Assembly: GCA_003353955.1 (NCBI GenBank)
Contig: PIVJ01000024.1
Location: forward strand, 1-35,483
Length of the DNA stretch: 35,483 bases
Direction of reading: 5' to 3'
Source of the DNA: Bacteroidota bacterium
GTDB taxonomy: Bacteria > Bacteroidota > Bacteroidia > Bacteroidales > GCA-2711565
A model generated the notes under the pieces. That model was not told the DNA's origin and did no database searches. It worked only from the letters and a program-made list of their open reading frames with translations. Numbering within the stretch: the first letter of the stretch is position 1; each line of letters starts with the position of its first letter. Made by a program: the position numbers and the translations under genes. Of the stretch, positions 26,119-35,128 are shown one piece after another.

Positions 26119-27027
26119 CTATTTTTTAATTTCTGCTGCATTATCTGCAACTTTTTTACTTTCAACAGTCTTTTCTACTTCAACTTTTTTCTCCTTCCGA
26201 GCAGGAAAGTTAAGCTCATGAATAGCATGTGTCGGGCATTCAACGACGCATTTACGGCATAGCTTGCATTTTTCATAATCGATGTATGCCAAATTATTGT
26301 TCATGGTGATCGCATCAAATGAACAAACATTAAAACATTTACTACATCCGATACAGGCTACCCGACAGTTTTTCCTTGCTACACCACCTTTTTCTTCATT
26401 GATGCATGAAACAAATATTTTGCGATCTTTTTTACCCCGATTACGAAGTTCAATAATATCTCGAGGACAAGCAATGACACAAGCACCACAGGCAACACAA
26501 TTATCTTTAACGACCGGCAAACCCGTAGTTTTGTCCATATAAATAGCATCGAAATCGCAAGCAGCAACACAATCGCCACATCCTAAACATCCATAAGGAC
26601 AACCACTTTCTCCCGAAGATAGATTATGAGCGAAGGCGCAAGTAGCAGGGCCATCATAATGAACTTTTTTAGGGGCATTGGCATGGGATCCCGAACATCT
26701 GATTACGGCAATCAGGGGCTCTTTTTCTTCTGCTGCCAACCCTAATAATTCGGCTGCAATAGCCATAACATCATTACCACCAACAGGGCAATTTAATCCC
26801 TCAATAGTTTTTTTGTCATGTGCTGATTTTACAAGTGCTTCGGAAAAATTTCGGCATCCGGGAAAACCACATCCTCCGCAATTAGCTGCTGGAAGTATTT
26901 CTTCAACCTCATCAATTCTAGGATCTTCAATGACCTTGAACTTCTGGGCCACAAGATGTAAAATAATGGCCGCAATGATCCCAATCAAACTTAGAGAGAT
27001 CACTGAATAAATAATTATATCGTTCAC
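26119..27027 (-). CDS. rnfB: Rnf complex subunit B
   Basis: A 302-residue iron-sulphur subunit. An N-terminal membrane helix (about 5-24) anchors it, and the Fe-S domain has C50, C53, C58 and C80 in ANCGGCGFPGC. Four further ferredoxin-like motifs follow (CLGCGDC, CVACGAC, CIGCSKC, CKLCRKC). That is more clusters than in the E. coli subunit and is the form seen in anaerobes. A lysine- and glutamate-rich tail ends the protein. It is the first gene of rnfBCD-(four-helix)-GEA. A TAATTTTG -7 box lies about 60 bases upstream. Confidence 0.95.
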   Translation of the reverse strand: MNDIIIYSVISLSLIGIIAAIILHLVAQKFKVIEDPRIDEVEEILPAANCGGCGFPGCRNFSEALVKSAHDKKTIEGLNCPVGGNDVMAIAAELLGLAAEEKEPLIAVIRCSGSHANAPKKVHYDGPATCAFAHNLSSGESGCPYGCLGCGDCVAACDFDAIYMDKTTGLPVVKDNCVACGACVIACPRDIIELRNRGKKDRKIFVSCINEEKGGVARKNCRVACIGCSKCFNVCSFDAITMNNNLAYIDYEKCKLCRKCVVECPTHAIHELNFPARKEKKVEVEKTVESKKVADNAAEIKK

Positions 27028-27085
27028 GCTTACTCCTTTTATTTAAGACAATTCCCGATGAAACGGGCTGAACTTTAACGCGAAG

Positions 27086-27093
27086 CAAAATTA
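27086..27093 (-). promoter_or_regulatory. Candidate -7 box (TAATTTTG) for the rnf operon
   Basis: Exact TAnnTTTG on the minus strand, with a TTG 15 bases upstream. It would give a leader of about 53 bases before rnfB. Confidence 0.4.
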
Positions 27094-27142
27094 GAAACAA
27101 ATACGAAACAATTAAATGTTTTAACTCAATTTGAGGCCAATT

Positions 27143-27316
27143 TTATAACTCTTCAATACTCTGACTTACAGCGCCTACAAAACTATGTCCTTTTACGAAA
27201 GGATTGAAAGAGTCTGATAATGTTGCTCTTCTGGAATTGTTTAGAAATCTTCTAAATTGTCCTGAGATCAGTAATTTAGGAAGCAATGAAGCTCCCCGCC
27301 GCAAGCGGACGGGGTA
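27143..27316 (-). pseudogene. ORF remnant without start codon
   Basis: On the minus strand 57 sense codons run between a TGA at 27317-27319 and a TAA at 27143-27145. The translation looks protein-like (LLPKLLISGQFRRFLNN, then SDSFNPFVKGHSFVGAV and SQSIEEL at the end), but there is no ATG. I do not recognise the family. Its upstream part overlaps the GC-rich palindrome at 27294-27314. It may be the tail of a lost gene or part of a repeat. Confidence 0.35.
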
Positions 27317-27356
27317 TCATGATGGATGCTATTTTATTTCGCCCCAAGGGGCGGGG
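27294..27356. repeat. GC-rich palindromic element with two alternative folds
   Basis: Two local hairpins are visible: CCCCGCCGC with GCGG-A-CGGGG (27294-27314) and CGCCCC-AA-GGGGCG (27340-27353). The left arm CCCCGCC (27294-27300) can instead pair with GGCGGGG (27350-27356), so the folds exclude each other. It stands out by GC content from an AT-rich gap. No T run follows on either strand, so it is not a simple terminator and resembles a REP-type element. Confidence 0.6.
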
Positions 27357-27427
27357 AATATCACTTCGCCTAATTAATTTTGCTTCACAAAATCAAAGGC
27401 TCACTGATTTAAAGATAGGTCAACAAA

Positions 27428-27850
27428 TTAGTCCTTCAAACTAAACTCGAAAGTTTTACTTAATTTATCCTTTAATAAATAAATTATGTAGTAATAAGGA
27501 ACTAATAAAGCTAGGGATATTAATCCGGCAAGACCTTCATTTCTGGTAATAGCGATAAGAATTACCAGAGATGCTAAAACTGTTATGAACGGATACAAAT
27601 ATCCGTAAAAAACGGCTTTTGTTCCCAGCGATTTTTTCATATAAATCGTGACTTGTTCTCCTACAATATAATTTGCATCCTTATCCTTAATAATTTCAAC
27701 AACCTTTTCTTCCATTTCGGATACATTACACATTGCTTTAGAATGACAAGTTGAACATGCAGATTGAGCCAAAATGGTAACATGAATTTTTGAATCATCG
27801 ACCTGCTTAATCCTTCCCGAATGTTGTATGATATTTTTATAGTCGTTCAT
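27428..27850 (-). CDS. RseC-like membrane protein (SoxR-reducing system family)
   Basis: A 140-residue protein with an N-terminal cysteine cluster (C32, C35, C41 in ACSTCHSKAMC) and two adjacent membrane helices (about 80-125), as in the RseC/MucC family. E. coli RseC works with the Rsx (Rnf) complex to keep SoxR reduced; here its place upstream of rnfB on the same strand suggests a link to Rnf, though no SoxR gene is in view. It follows the SDR gene by 10 bases. A gap of 400 bases with repeats separates it from rnfB. Confidence 0.88.
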   Translation of the reverse strand: MNDYKNIIQHSGRIKQVDDSKIHVTILAQSACSTCHSKAMCNVSEMEEKVVEIIKDKDANYIVGEQVTIYMKKSLGTKAVFYGYLYPFITVLASLVILIAITRNEGLAGLISLALLVPYYYIIYLLKDKLSKTFEFSLKD

Positions 27851-27860
27851 AGAGGTTCAC

Positions 27861-28559
27861 TTATGGGGTTGTTAGTGCTATCGGTAATATCTTCCCATTG
27901 AAATAATAATGTCCTTTGATGGCAAAGTCAGCAATGTAATTAGCCATCTCAGAAGCTGACACAGGAGCCTTGTATGCTGGAAATGCTTCAGCTAACATTT
28001 CAGTTTGGGTAGCACCTAATGCCAAACAATTACAGCGAATATCCTGATCCTTGAACTCTTCGGCAATTGATTCGGTTAATACTGCCAGAGCGCCTTTACT
28101 AGAACTGTACAGCGCTAAGCCGGAAAATTTGGAACTTCCTTGTACTCCGCCCATACTGCTTATATTTAACACATGAGCCTTTTTATTAAAATATGGAAGC
28201 ATTAATTGAATTAATGCAAATGGAGCCTTGATGTTCAGATTGAATTGCTTGTCATAATCCTGATAATTTTGCTTTTCAAACTCTTTTTTAATCAGAACGC
28301 CTGCATTATTAATCAGGATGTCAACCGCTTCAAAGGCATCATTCAATTTCGGTTTTAAAACTGTTTCGTATAATTCGAACCGTTCCAAATCGAAAGGCAG
28401 AATTGAAATAGTATCCGGATATGCAGATCTCTTTTTGAGCAACCTCAATTTCTCTTCATTTCTCGCAATCGCAACGATCTCATTTTTGGGATCAGTATTT
28501 AAAGCCAAAACGGTCTCGAATCCAATTCCTTTACTTGCCCCTGTTACAACGATGTTCAT
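27861..28559 (-). CDS. Short-chain dehydrogenase/reductase
   Basis: A classical SDR of 232 residues. The cofactor loop TGASKGIG is at 6-13, NNAG at 84-87, and the catalytic serine (S134 or S135), Y151 and K155 are in place (LNISSMGG and YSSSK). The substrate is unknown. It is the first gene of a pair with the RseC-like gene 10 bases downstream; shared expression does not by itself show shared function. Confidence 0.92.
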   Translation of the reverse strand: MNIVVTGASKGIGFETVLALNTDPKNEIVAIARNEEKLRLLKKRSAYPDTISILPFDLERFELYETVLKPKLNDAFEAVDILINNAGVLIKKEFEKQNYQDYDKQFNLNIKAPFALIQLMLPYFNKKAHVLNISSMGGVQGSSKFSGLALYSSSKGALAVLTESIAEEFKDQDIRCNCLALGATQTEMLAEAFPAYKAPVSASEMANYIADFAIKGHYYFNGKILPIALTTP

Positions 28560-28570
28560 ACAAAAATCAA

Positions 28571-29058
28571 TTAATTTGGCATCCTTACACCTTGCTTTCT
28601 ACTATTTTTACTTGCTTCATCAATAATATGCATTGTAAGTCTTCCCTGTTCATTAACACTTATTGAAATTATAATTTTAGCCTTTGTATCTAAATCTCCA
28701 ATGTCATAATTCACATATAAAATCCCTTTAACACCGTCAATCTTATGACCTAATTTAGCCTCTAAATCTTATACTTCTCATTGAGTGTTTTAATCATATC
28801 ATCTGCTTTCTCCCGATTAAACCAACCCTTTTCATATTCACTTTCTACCTATTGAGTTTTCTCATTTAGTAATTTTGCCATGTCCATAGCCTCATTTAGA
28901 TTATCCGATGACTCATCTAAACTTTCAGGTTGTTCCTATAAGTCCTTCTCCGATTCTGCTGTCTTTTCCTCCCCCTGATTAAGAACAGGATTACAAGCAA
29001 ATGCTAAAGAAACTACGATTAAGATATTGTAATTTACTAAGTTACGCCATTTCTTTAT
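28571..29058 (-). pseudogene. Decayed lipoprotein gene
   Basis: The minus strand encodes a lipoprotein-like frame with signal and lipobox (IVVSLAFACNP), an acidic linker, a helical middle and a C-terminal domain (GVKGILYVNYDIGDL then IIISISVNEQGRLTMHI). It is broken by TAG at 28936-28938 and at 28849-28851 and by a one-base shift near 28765-28775. The likely start codon is now ATA (29056-29058), followed by codons for KKWRN. A TACTTTTG -7 box remains at 29078-29085. I do not recognise the family. Several independent lesions make true decay more likely than sequencing error. Confidence 0.75.
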
Positions 29059-29077
29059 AAGATTTGTGTCTAAACAA

Positions 29078-29085
29078 CAAAAGTA
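29078..29085 (-). promoter_or_regulatory. -7 box (TACTTTTG) before the decayed lipoprotein gene
   Basis: Exact TAnnTTTG on the minus strand, 19 bases before the expected start. A possible ATG at 29094 lies upstream of the box and so is unlikely to be the start. Confidence 0.45.
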
Positions 29086-29174
29086 CAAAAGCATATTTGT
29101 AAATAATATATTATTTTAGCATTAAATGTTAATTTAGCAAAAAGTTTCTTTATCTCTGAATAATCAAATTAACC

Positions 29175-29579
29175 ATGATAAACCTGAAGTTGTTAACGAT
29201 TATTACCATTACACTTCTTGCATTTACTCAGGAGTTTTCAGGATCGATTCAAAATATTGAATTAAAGAAGATCAATAAGGCTTTTGAAGAAAATGATGCT
29301 TCAGGTCTATCGGATTATTTTCATGATGCTGTTCAGATATCTTTACCAAATATTAATTCCACAGTTAGTAAATCACAAGCTAAAAGAATAATCGAACAAT
29401 TTTTCAATGATTATTCCTGTACAGAGATCAGTGTTGTTAAATCAGATAATATAAGTGAGGGTATATGGTTTTCAATTATTAACTATCATTCCGACTCAAT
29501 TAAATTTAATATTTATTATCGTGTTCAAACGATCAATGAACGACACTTTATTCGGGGAATTCAAATTCTAGAAATTTAA
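29175..29579 (+). CDS. DUF4783 exported protein
   Basis: A 134-residue protein with a signal peptide (first ~24 residues) and a small alpha-beta domain of NTF2-like character (INKAFEENDASGLSDYF, then YHSDSIKFNIYYRV near the end). This is the DUF4783 family of Bacteroidota, of unknown function. It lies three bases before nadC, so the two are co-transcribed, an arrangement I believe is common in the phylum. Confidence 0.85.
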   Translation: MINLKLLTIITITLLAFTQEFSGSIQNIELKKINKAFEENDASGLSDYFHDAVQISLPNINSTVSKSQAKRIIEQFFNDYSCTEISVVKSDNISEGIWFSIINYHSDSIKFNIYYRVQTINERHFIRGIQILEI

Positions 29580-29582
29580 TTT

Positions 29583-30416
29583 ATGACCATTGATACAATA
29601 ATAGAAAATGCATTACACGAGGATATCCAGGATGGGGATCACAGTTCATTAGCTACCATTAAAACAAATGCCTATGGTAATGCTGAATTAATTGCTAAAG
29701 AAAAAGGGATAATTGCCGGAATCTCTGTTGCAAAAAAGGTATTTAACAAAATTGATAGTGAGATTATTTTTAATCAATTAGTGAACGATGGCGATGAAAT
29801 CAACCCCTGTGATAAAATATTTATTATTTCAGGAAGGTCGATTTCAATTTTATCGGCTGAACGGGTTGCCCTAAACTTTTTGCAAAGAATGAGTGGAATT
29901 GCCACTTCAACAAATTCTTATGTACAGAAATTAAAAGGCACGAAAGCTAAGATCTTAGATACACGCAAAACAACCCCTAATCTTCGATTATTAGAGAAAG
30001 AGGCTGTTCGATTAGGAGGTGGAGAGAATCACCGAATGGGCTTATACGATATGATTATGATCAAGGATAACCATATTGATTTTGCCGGCGGGATTAAGCA
30101 GGCCATTGAATCAACGCATGCTTATTTAAAAAGAAAAAATAAGTCAATGAAAATCGAGATAGAGGTTCAAAACTTTACTCAATTAGAAGAAGTTTTATCT
30201 GTTGGCCGGGTTGATCGAATTATGCTCGATAATTTCTCACCCGAAAACACGATGGAAGCCGTTGCAATAATCGATGGCACTTATGAAACTGAATCATCCG
30301 GAGGCATTACACTGGAGAACATACAAGATTATGCCAAGGTTGGAACTGACTATATCTCTGTCGGCGCATTAACGCATCACATAAAGAGTCTCGATCTAAG
30401 TCTGAAAGCATTTTAA
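29583..30416 (+). CDS. nadC: Nicotinate-nucleotide pyrophosphorylase (carboxylating)
   Basis: Converts quinolinate and PRPP to nicotinate mononucleotide, CO2 and pyrophosphate in NAD synthesis. The substrate-binding segment LDTRKTTPNLRLLEKEAV (about 125-142) and GGGENHRMGLYDMIMIKDNH (145-164) are diagnostic, and VGRVDRIMLDN and SSGGI are further active-site loops. Length 277 is standard. It sits three bases after the DUF4783 gene and two bases before the YihY/BrkB gene. nadA and nadB are not in the window. Confidence 0.97.
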   Translation: MTIDTIIENALHEDIQDGDHSSLATIKTNAYGNAELIAKEKGIIAGISVAKKVFNKIDSEIIFNQLVNDGDEINPCDKIFIISGRSISILSAERVALNFLQRMSGIATSTNSYVQKLKGTKAKILDTRKTTPNLRLLEKEAVRLGGGENHRMGLYDMIMIKDNHIDFAGGIKQAIESTHAYLKRKNKSMKIEIEVQNFTQLEEVLSVGRVDRIMLDNFSPENTMEAVAIIDGTYETESSGGITLENIQDYAKVGTDYISVGALTHHIKSLDLSLKAF

Positions 30417-30418
30417 AT

Positions 30419-31318
30419 ATGAATATAAAGGAAAGCGTTTCAAATCTTCATCAGTTCGCAATTCGATTTGTAGTTCCTGGCTTTGATGGAATTCCTTTCA
30501 GTAGAGTATTGGGCTTTTATTTTAATGGTTTATTAAAAGGGAGTATAACTTTACGTGCTTCTGCAGTCGCTTTTAACTTTTTTATCGCTTTGTTTCCATC
30601 AATATTATTCTTTTTCACCATTATTCCATACTTGCCCATCCCACATTTTGATGAAACATTATTTGCTCTTCTGGAGGATATTTTACCAACTTCAACTCAT
30701 GAATTGGTTCTGGGTACAGCAAACGATATCATTACGCGCCCAAGAGGTGGATTGTTATCGCTTGGGTTTCTTCTCGCATTGTTTTTTTCAACTACCGGCA
30801 TAAACAGCTTGATTGAAGCTTTTAATCAAACCTTTCATTCAATTGAAACACGTTCATTTCTCAAACAACAAATGATCTCTATTTTTCTGGTGTTAATTCT
30901 TTCTTGTCTTGTAATTATTGGCATCGCCTTATTAATGAGCGGCGACTCTCTTATTAACTATCTGGTGGAGATTGAGTGGATTAAAAGTGGTTTTAAATTA
31001 CTAACTATCCAGACTCTTAAATGGCTAATCACTATCATTATATTCTTTTTTGCCATATCTTTTCTATACTATTTAGGCCCATCAAAGAAGCAAAAATTTC
31101 GTTTTATCTCTGCCGGAGCTACACTTTCAACATTACTGATTATTGGTCTTGCCATCGGATTTAATTACTACATTGAGAATTTTTCTCGATATAACACATT
31201 ATACGGATCAATTGGAACCTTGATAATTATCATGCTATGGATCTACTTTATTGCTATGGTAATATTAATCGGATTTGATTTAAACGCAAGTATTTCGAAA
31301 ATAAAAAAGATAAATTAA
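30419..31318 (+). CDS. YihY/BrkB family inner-membrane protein
   Basis: A 299-residue membrane protein with about six helices. The family start LKGSITLRASAVAFNFFIALFPSILF and the middle SLGFLLALFFSTTGINSLIEAFNQTFH are typical; it ends with the helix TLIIIMLWIYFIAMVILIG. It was once named RNase BN but is not a nuclease, and its function remains unclear. It is tightly linked to nadC (two-base spacing), so it probably shares that transcript. Confidence 0.92.
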   Translation: MNIKESVSNLHQFAIRFVVPGFDGIPFSRVLGFYFNGLLKGSITLRASAVAFNFFIALFPSILFFFTIIPYLPIPHFDETLFALLEDILPTSTHELVLGTANDIITRPRGGLLSLGFLLALFFSTTGINSLIEAFNQTFHSIETRSFLKQQMISIFLVLILSCLVIIGIALLMSGDSLINYLVEIEWIKSGFKLLTIQTLKWLITIIIFFFAISFLYYLGPSKKQKFRFISAGATLSTLLIIGLAIGFNYYIENFSRYNTLYGSIGTLIIIMLWIYFIAMVILIGFDLNASISKIKKIN

Positions 31319-31408
31319 GTATGGTATTTGATTACATTCGCAAATTGTAATTGCCTTTTTAAGCTTAAGTGAATTAATATTAAATTAATTTTTAATAAAA
31401 TTACATAG

Positions 31409-32386
31409 ATGAATTCAATGAAAGTTTCGTTTGTCGGTTCCGGATCCATTGCAACCGCTATTGCAAATACCATATCTCAGAAAATGATTAATCCTGTTCA
31501 TCTCATTTCTATAGAAAAAGATGTGATTGATTCCATTAATTCCAGCCATAGAAACAAAAAATACTTTCCTTTTATTCTTCTCAACCATAATATTAAAGCC
31601 ACTGCAGATATTAGCGCATTAAAGAATAGTGATTTAATTTTTCTGGCTTTACCTTCAACTGAAGTTATTAATTATGTTAGAAAAAACAAGAAACTAATAA
31701 ATAGCAATGCTATTTTAATTAACCTCGCTAAAGGCTTTGGAGATGAACATCGAACCATTATTGAATGTCTTGAGAAAACCTGTAGCAACCCTCTGGCAAC
31801 TCTAAAAGGGCCGACCTTTGCCAGAGATGTAATTAATAATTTTCATACCGGTATAACGCTTGGCACCAACGATGAGCTTGCTAAAAGAACAATCACCGAA
31901 CTTTTTAAAGGAACTTGTATCCATCTGGATTATTCGACGGATATTTTGGGAGTAGAGCTTATTAGTATTTTAAAGAATATTTATGCCATTGTTATGGGCA
32001 TTGTTGATGCTCATTATAATTCTCCGAACTTACGATTTATGGTTTTAACAAATGCATTTCAGGAGATGAGAAGCATTTTAAAACAATTTGGAGGTAAAGA
32101 AGAAACACTGTTTAACTATTGCGGTTTTGGAGATTTTGGATTAACAGCTTTGAACGACCTCTCACGCAATAGAACAATGGGTTTGCTAATTGGAAAAGGT
32201 TTCTTAACTAAGGATATTTCGGATAAAATTTTACTTGAAGGCAGAGTTGCTGTGAATGTTTTTTGCAAAGAAATTTCTAAAAAATATTCTCTTGAAAGTT
32301 ATCACATAATCTCAGAACTTTATAACGTCTTTTATAAGAATCAGAATGTTACTTCTTTCGTTAATGCGATTTTGAATAATAGGTAA
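31409..32386 (+). CDS. gpsA: NAD(P)-dependent glycerol-3-phosphate dehydrogenase-like protein
   Basis: A 325-residue protein that should reduce dihydroxyacetone phosphate to glycerol-3-phosphate for phospholipid synthesis. The N-terminal nucleotide site reads GSGSIATAIA (10-19), with alanine at the third glycine position. LKGPTFARDV and GVELISILKNIYAIVMG, with the catalytic lysine, are the family's active-site stretches, and NAFQEM plus GFGDFGLT complete it. It differs from the usual Bacteroidota GpsA (GAGSWGTAL) enough to be a second paralogue. A two-residue later ATG (MKVSF) is an alternative start. Confidence 0.8.
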   Translation: MNSMKVSFVGSGSIATAIANTISQKMINPVHLISIEKDVIDSINSSHRNKKYFPFILLNHNIKATADISALKNSDLIFLALPSTEVINYVRKNKKLINSNAILINLAKGFGDEHRTIIECLEKTCSNPLATLKGPTFARDVINNFHTGITLGTNDELAKRTITELFKGTCIHLDYSTDILGVELISILKNIYAIVMGIVDAHYNSPNLRFMVLTNAFQEMRSILKQFGGKEETLFNYCGFGDFGLTALNDLSRNRTMGLLIGKGFLTKDISDKILLEGRVAVNVFCKEISKKYSLESYHIISELYNVFYKNQNVTSFVNAILNNR

Positions 32387-32395
32387 TTAGTGCAA

Positions 32396-32425
32396 ATAAC
32401 AGATAACAATGTCCTGTTATTAATT
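32396..32425 (+). terminator. Possible hairpin terminator after the gpsA-like gene
   Basis: ATAACAG (32396-32402) pairs with CTGTTAT (32414-32420) around an 11-base loop, followed by an AT-rich but not T-only tail. Confidence 0.35.
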
Positions 32426-32502
32426 TATTAATTGCCGTAATAATACAAGCAGATTTTATATTCCAGCCAAATATTTCCAAAAACGTCTAAGATCTGATGA
32501 TA

Positions 32503-34977
32503 TCAGGAAACATTATTAATTCTTTCAGTTAATATTCTTTTTCTCACTTCATAAATAACATAAGCAATTAATACTAGTAAGAGGAATATGGAACTTGCCA
32601 ACGAAATCGTACTACCTATATAATATGAACGTGGCTCAAATTTAAACTCAACAATATGTTCTCCAGCAGGAATTACCATCGCACGTAAAACATAGTTAGT
32701 TCTAAAATATGGAACTTGAATCCCATCGATGTATGCATTCCAACCTTTATCATAGTATATCTCAGAAAAGACCGTCAGTTGATCAGAAGAAGAAGAGTAG
32801 GAATATTTAAGGTGATTTGGCTTATAATCTGTCATTAAAATACTACCATTTTTATCTTCAGAAAAAGTTGTACTAGAAATAATTTTCTCGAATCTTTTAT
32901 CAACAATAGCTGTTACTTTCGGATTAAATCCCTTCATCATGGCAATTTCCTGATCGGCATTTTCAACAATTTTATAATCATGTACAAACCAAGCATTGCC
33001 CAAAGACTTTGTATTACGTATCGGTGCACGATTTAAATCATAAATAAAATAACGGGTATTCAACATATTTATGACAGGAAGGCTCGAGAAAATTAAACTT
33101 GGTTGGTTTGAAGAGTTAATCCCTCTAATTAACTGTCGCAATTCCGGGTCAATATGGTGTTTAATCAATTCCTGATATCGGCGCAACTTTGCTGCATGAT
33201 AGCCCCCAATACTTTTATGAAAAGACGATGCTCTTGCATCTGCAAATGGATTTTGCAATGGAAGTACACGATAACTTAAATCCTTATCTTTCAATATTTC
33301 CCTATCCACGATTGTTTCAGGGAACGGATTTAATACTTCACGCTTGACTTTAAAATGACTTTCATTCAAATAACGTTTATCAACCATCCAAAGGTCTGCT
33401 AGAATTAAGATACCAAGTAAGAAAATAAAGAGGTTAGTTCTTATCTTCTTTTTGTGCCAGATATATATAACTCCAGCTCCAAGTATTATAAATATAAGTG
33501 ATCGTAATGCGTCAGCCCGAAGCATACTTTTACGATCTAAAATCAGACTATCCCTAAGCCATTCCGGATAGCGGGTTAGGTCGCTAGCATTGGTAAAATC
33601 AAAGAATTTTTCAGGAATAATTATAAACGGAAGTAAAATCCCTACAACAATTAACACAGACCACTTCAACCCTCTAATCCACACTTTATTATCAACTGTA
33701 CCACTCAAAATATCATTCAATGCAATAATTCCAAGCAATGGCATTGCCACCTGAGCGATGACCAAGATCATACTGGGGACACGAAATTTATTGTATAAAG
33801 GTAGGTAGTCGAGTAAGAAGTCTGTAAGCCACATAATATTACTGCCCCATGACAATACTATAGATACAACTGTTGCTGAAACAAGCCACCATTTATATCT
33901 CCCTTTAACGATAAAAAGTCCTAAAACGAAGAGAAATACTATAATTGCTCCAACATATACCGGTCCTGAAGTCATAGGTTGATCTCCATGATACATACCC
34001 ACTGACTGAACACTCTGACGTAAGTTCTGCACCCCTCTTTGCTGCATGACTCTATAAGTCTCTGAATCCACTTTGGGATTAATCTGACTTCCTCCTCCTT
34101 TAAAGTTAGGAATTAATAGAGTTAATGTTTCATCTATTCCATAGCTCCATTGCACAGCATAGTCCTTGTCTAATCCTGATGTTTTGTTTTTGTTACTCGA
34201 TGTCAATTCAGATGGTCCACGGATGGTTTGCTTGGCATATTCATAGGTAGTCCAAAGGGAGGTGAGGTTCATACAAACAGCAATTATCGTAGCAGGAACT
34301 AAGAATCCTATTGTTTTACAGAAAGCTGATAATCGTTTTTCTTTCATTGCATATACAAACTCTGTAATGCCCAGAATGATTATCATTATTAATCCATAAT
34401 ATGTAATTTGGTAATGACTTGCTCTAATCTGAAGGCCTAGAAATATTGCAAATAAAACAGCACCTAATAATTGCTTACCTCTATAAGCAAGAACTACACT
34501 TCCTATAACCCCTACTAAATATCCAATCGCAATTGCCTTTGTTGAATGACCAACTGCAATTATGATAATTGAATAGGAAGAAAACGCAAAGGCAATTGCG
34601 CCTATTATTGCAAGTTTCGTGTTTATTCGAATCGATAATAACAAAAAATAGAATCCAACAAAATAAAGAAATAAAAAACTGAAAGGTCTTCCAAGAAAAT
34701 AAAATAACTTACTTACCGTACTCATCAAAAAATTCTTCGGCCCAAAACTAATTTGATAGCCAGGCATACCTCCAAACATACTATTCGTCCATAATGGATT
34801 ATAACCCTCTGCCTTTTGAAATAACCTAATTTCTTCAGCCATTCCTCTAGAAGTTGAATTATCATGGCCCATAATTCTTTTTCCTTCAATGGCAGGATAA
34901 AAATATGATATTGATAAAACAACAAATACAAGAATAGCAATTACAATAGGAATTGATTTGGTTAAGGTATTTTTCAT
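32503..34977 (-). CDS. YfhO-family membrane protein
   Basis: A large integral membrane protein, 824 residues from the ATG at 34977 (an ATG at 34998 would add seven residues, MIYKINK). The first helix follows directly, then a periplasmic loop with GHDNSTSRGMAEE and WTNSMFGGMPGYQIS, about a dozen helices, a large soluble C-terminal domain (roughly 500-800) and a final helix. This fits the YfhO family, GT-C-like proteins linked to lipid-carrier or teichoic-acid glycosylation in Firmicutes and common in Bacteroidota near polysaccharide genes. The DNA-downstream flank and the flippase tail upstream support a surface glycan role, but the substrate is unknown. Confidence 0.85.
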   Translation of the reverse strand: MKNTLTKSIPIVIAILVFVVLSISYFYPAIEGKRIMGHDNSTSRGMAEEIRLFQKAEGYNPLWTNSMFGGMPGYQISFGPKNFLMSTVSKLFYFLGRPFSFLFLYFVGFYFLLLSIRINTKLAIIGAIAFAFSSYSIIIIAVGHSTKAIAIGYLVGVIGSVVLAYRGKQLLGAVLFAIFLGLQIRASHYQITYYGLIMIIILGITEFVYAMKEKRLSAFCKTIGFLVPATIIAVCMNLTSLWTTYEYAKQTIRGPSELTSSNKNKTSGLDKDYAVQWSYGIDETLTLLIPNFKGGGSQINPKVDSETYRVMQQRGVQNLRQSVQSVGMYHGDQPMTSGPVYVGAIIVFLFVLGLFIVKGRYKWWLVSATVVSIVLSWGSNIMWLTDFLLDYLPLYNKFRVPSMILVIAQVAMPLLGIIALNDILSGTVDNKVWIRGLKWSVLIVVGILLPFIIIPEKFFDFTNASDLTRYPEWLRDSLILDRKSMLRADALRSLIFIILGAGVIYIWHKKKIRTNLFIFLLGILILADLWMVDKRYLNESHFKVKREVLNPFPETIVDREILKDKDLSYRVLPLQNPFADARASSFHKSIGGYHAAKLRRYQELIKHHIDPELRQLIRGINSSNQPSLIFSSLPVINMLNTRYFIYDLNRAPIRNTKSLGNAWFVHDYKIVENADQEIAMMKGFNPKVTAIVDKRFEKIISSTTFSEDKNGSILMTDYKPNHLKYSYSSSSDQLTVFSEIYYDKGWNAYIDGIQVPYFRTNYVLRAMVIPAGEHIVEFKFEPRSYYIGSTISLASSIFLLLVLIAYVIYEVRKRILTERINNVS

Positions 34978-35128
34978 TTTGTTAATTTTATAAATCAATA
35001 ATCAAAATTGTATCCTATTTTACGTATGAGATAATTTCAGAAAACAATATTATCATTTCAGGTATTATTCACTTTAAGTAAATCATTGAAGCCACAATTA
35101 GATGTAAAGATAAGGTACTAATAATTAA

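Noticed and set aside
27340-27356. Hairpin as Rho-independent terminator for the RseC-like gene
   Set aside because: The stem is strong, but no T run follows on the minus strand.
27028-27427. CRISPR array in the repeat-rich gap before rnfB
   Set aside because: Only one palindromic element and no regularly spaced identical repeats are present.
28849-28938. Reassigned UAG codon explaining the two in-frame TAGs in the lipoprotein gene
   Set aside because: Intact genes here, such as miaA, end with TAG, and a frameshift is also present.
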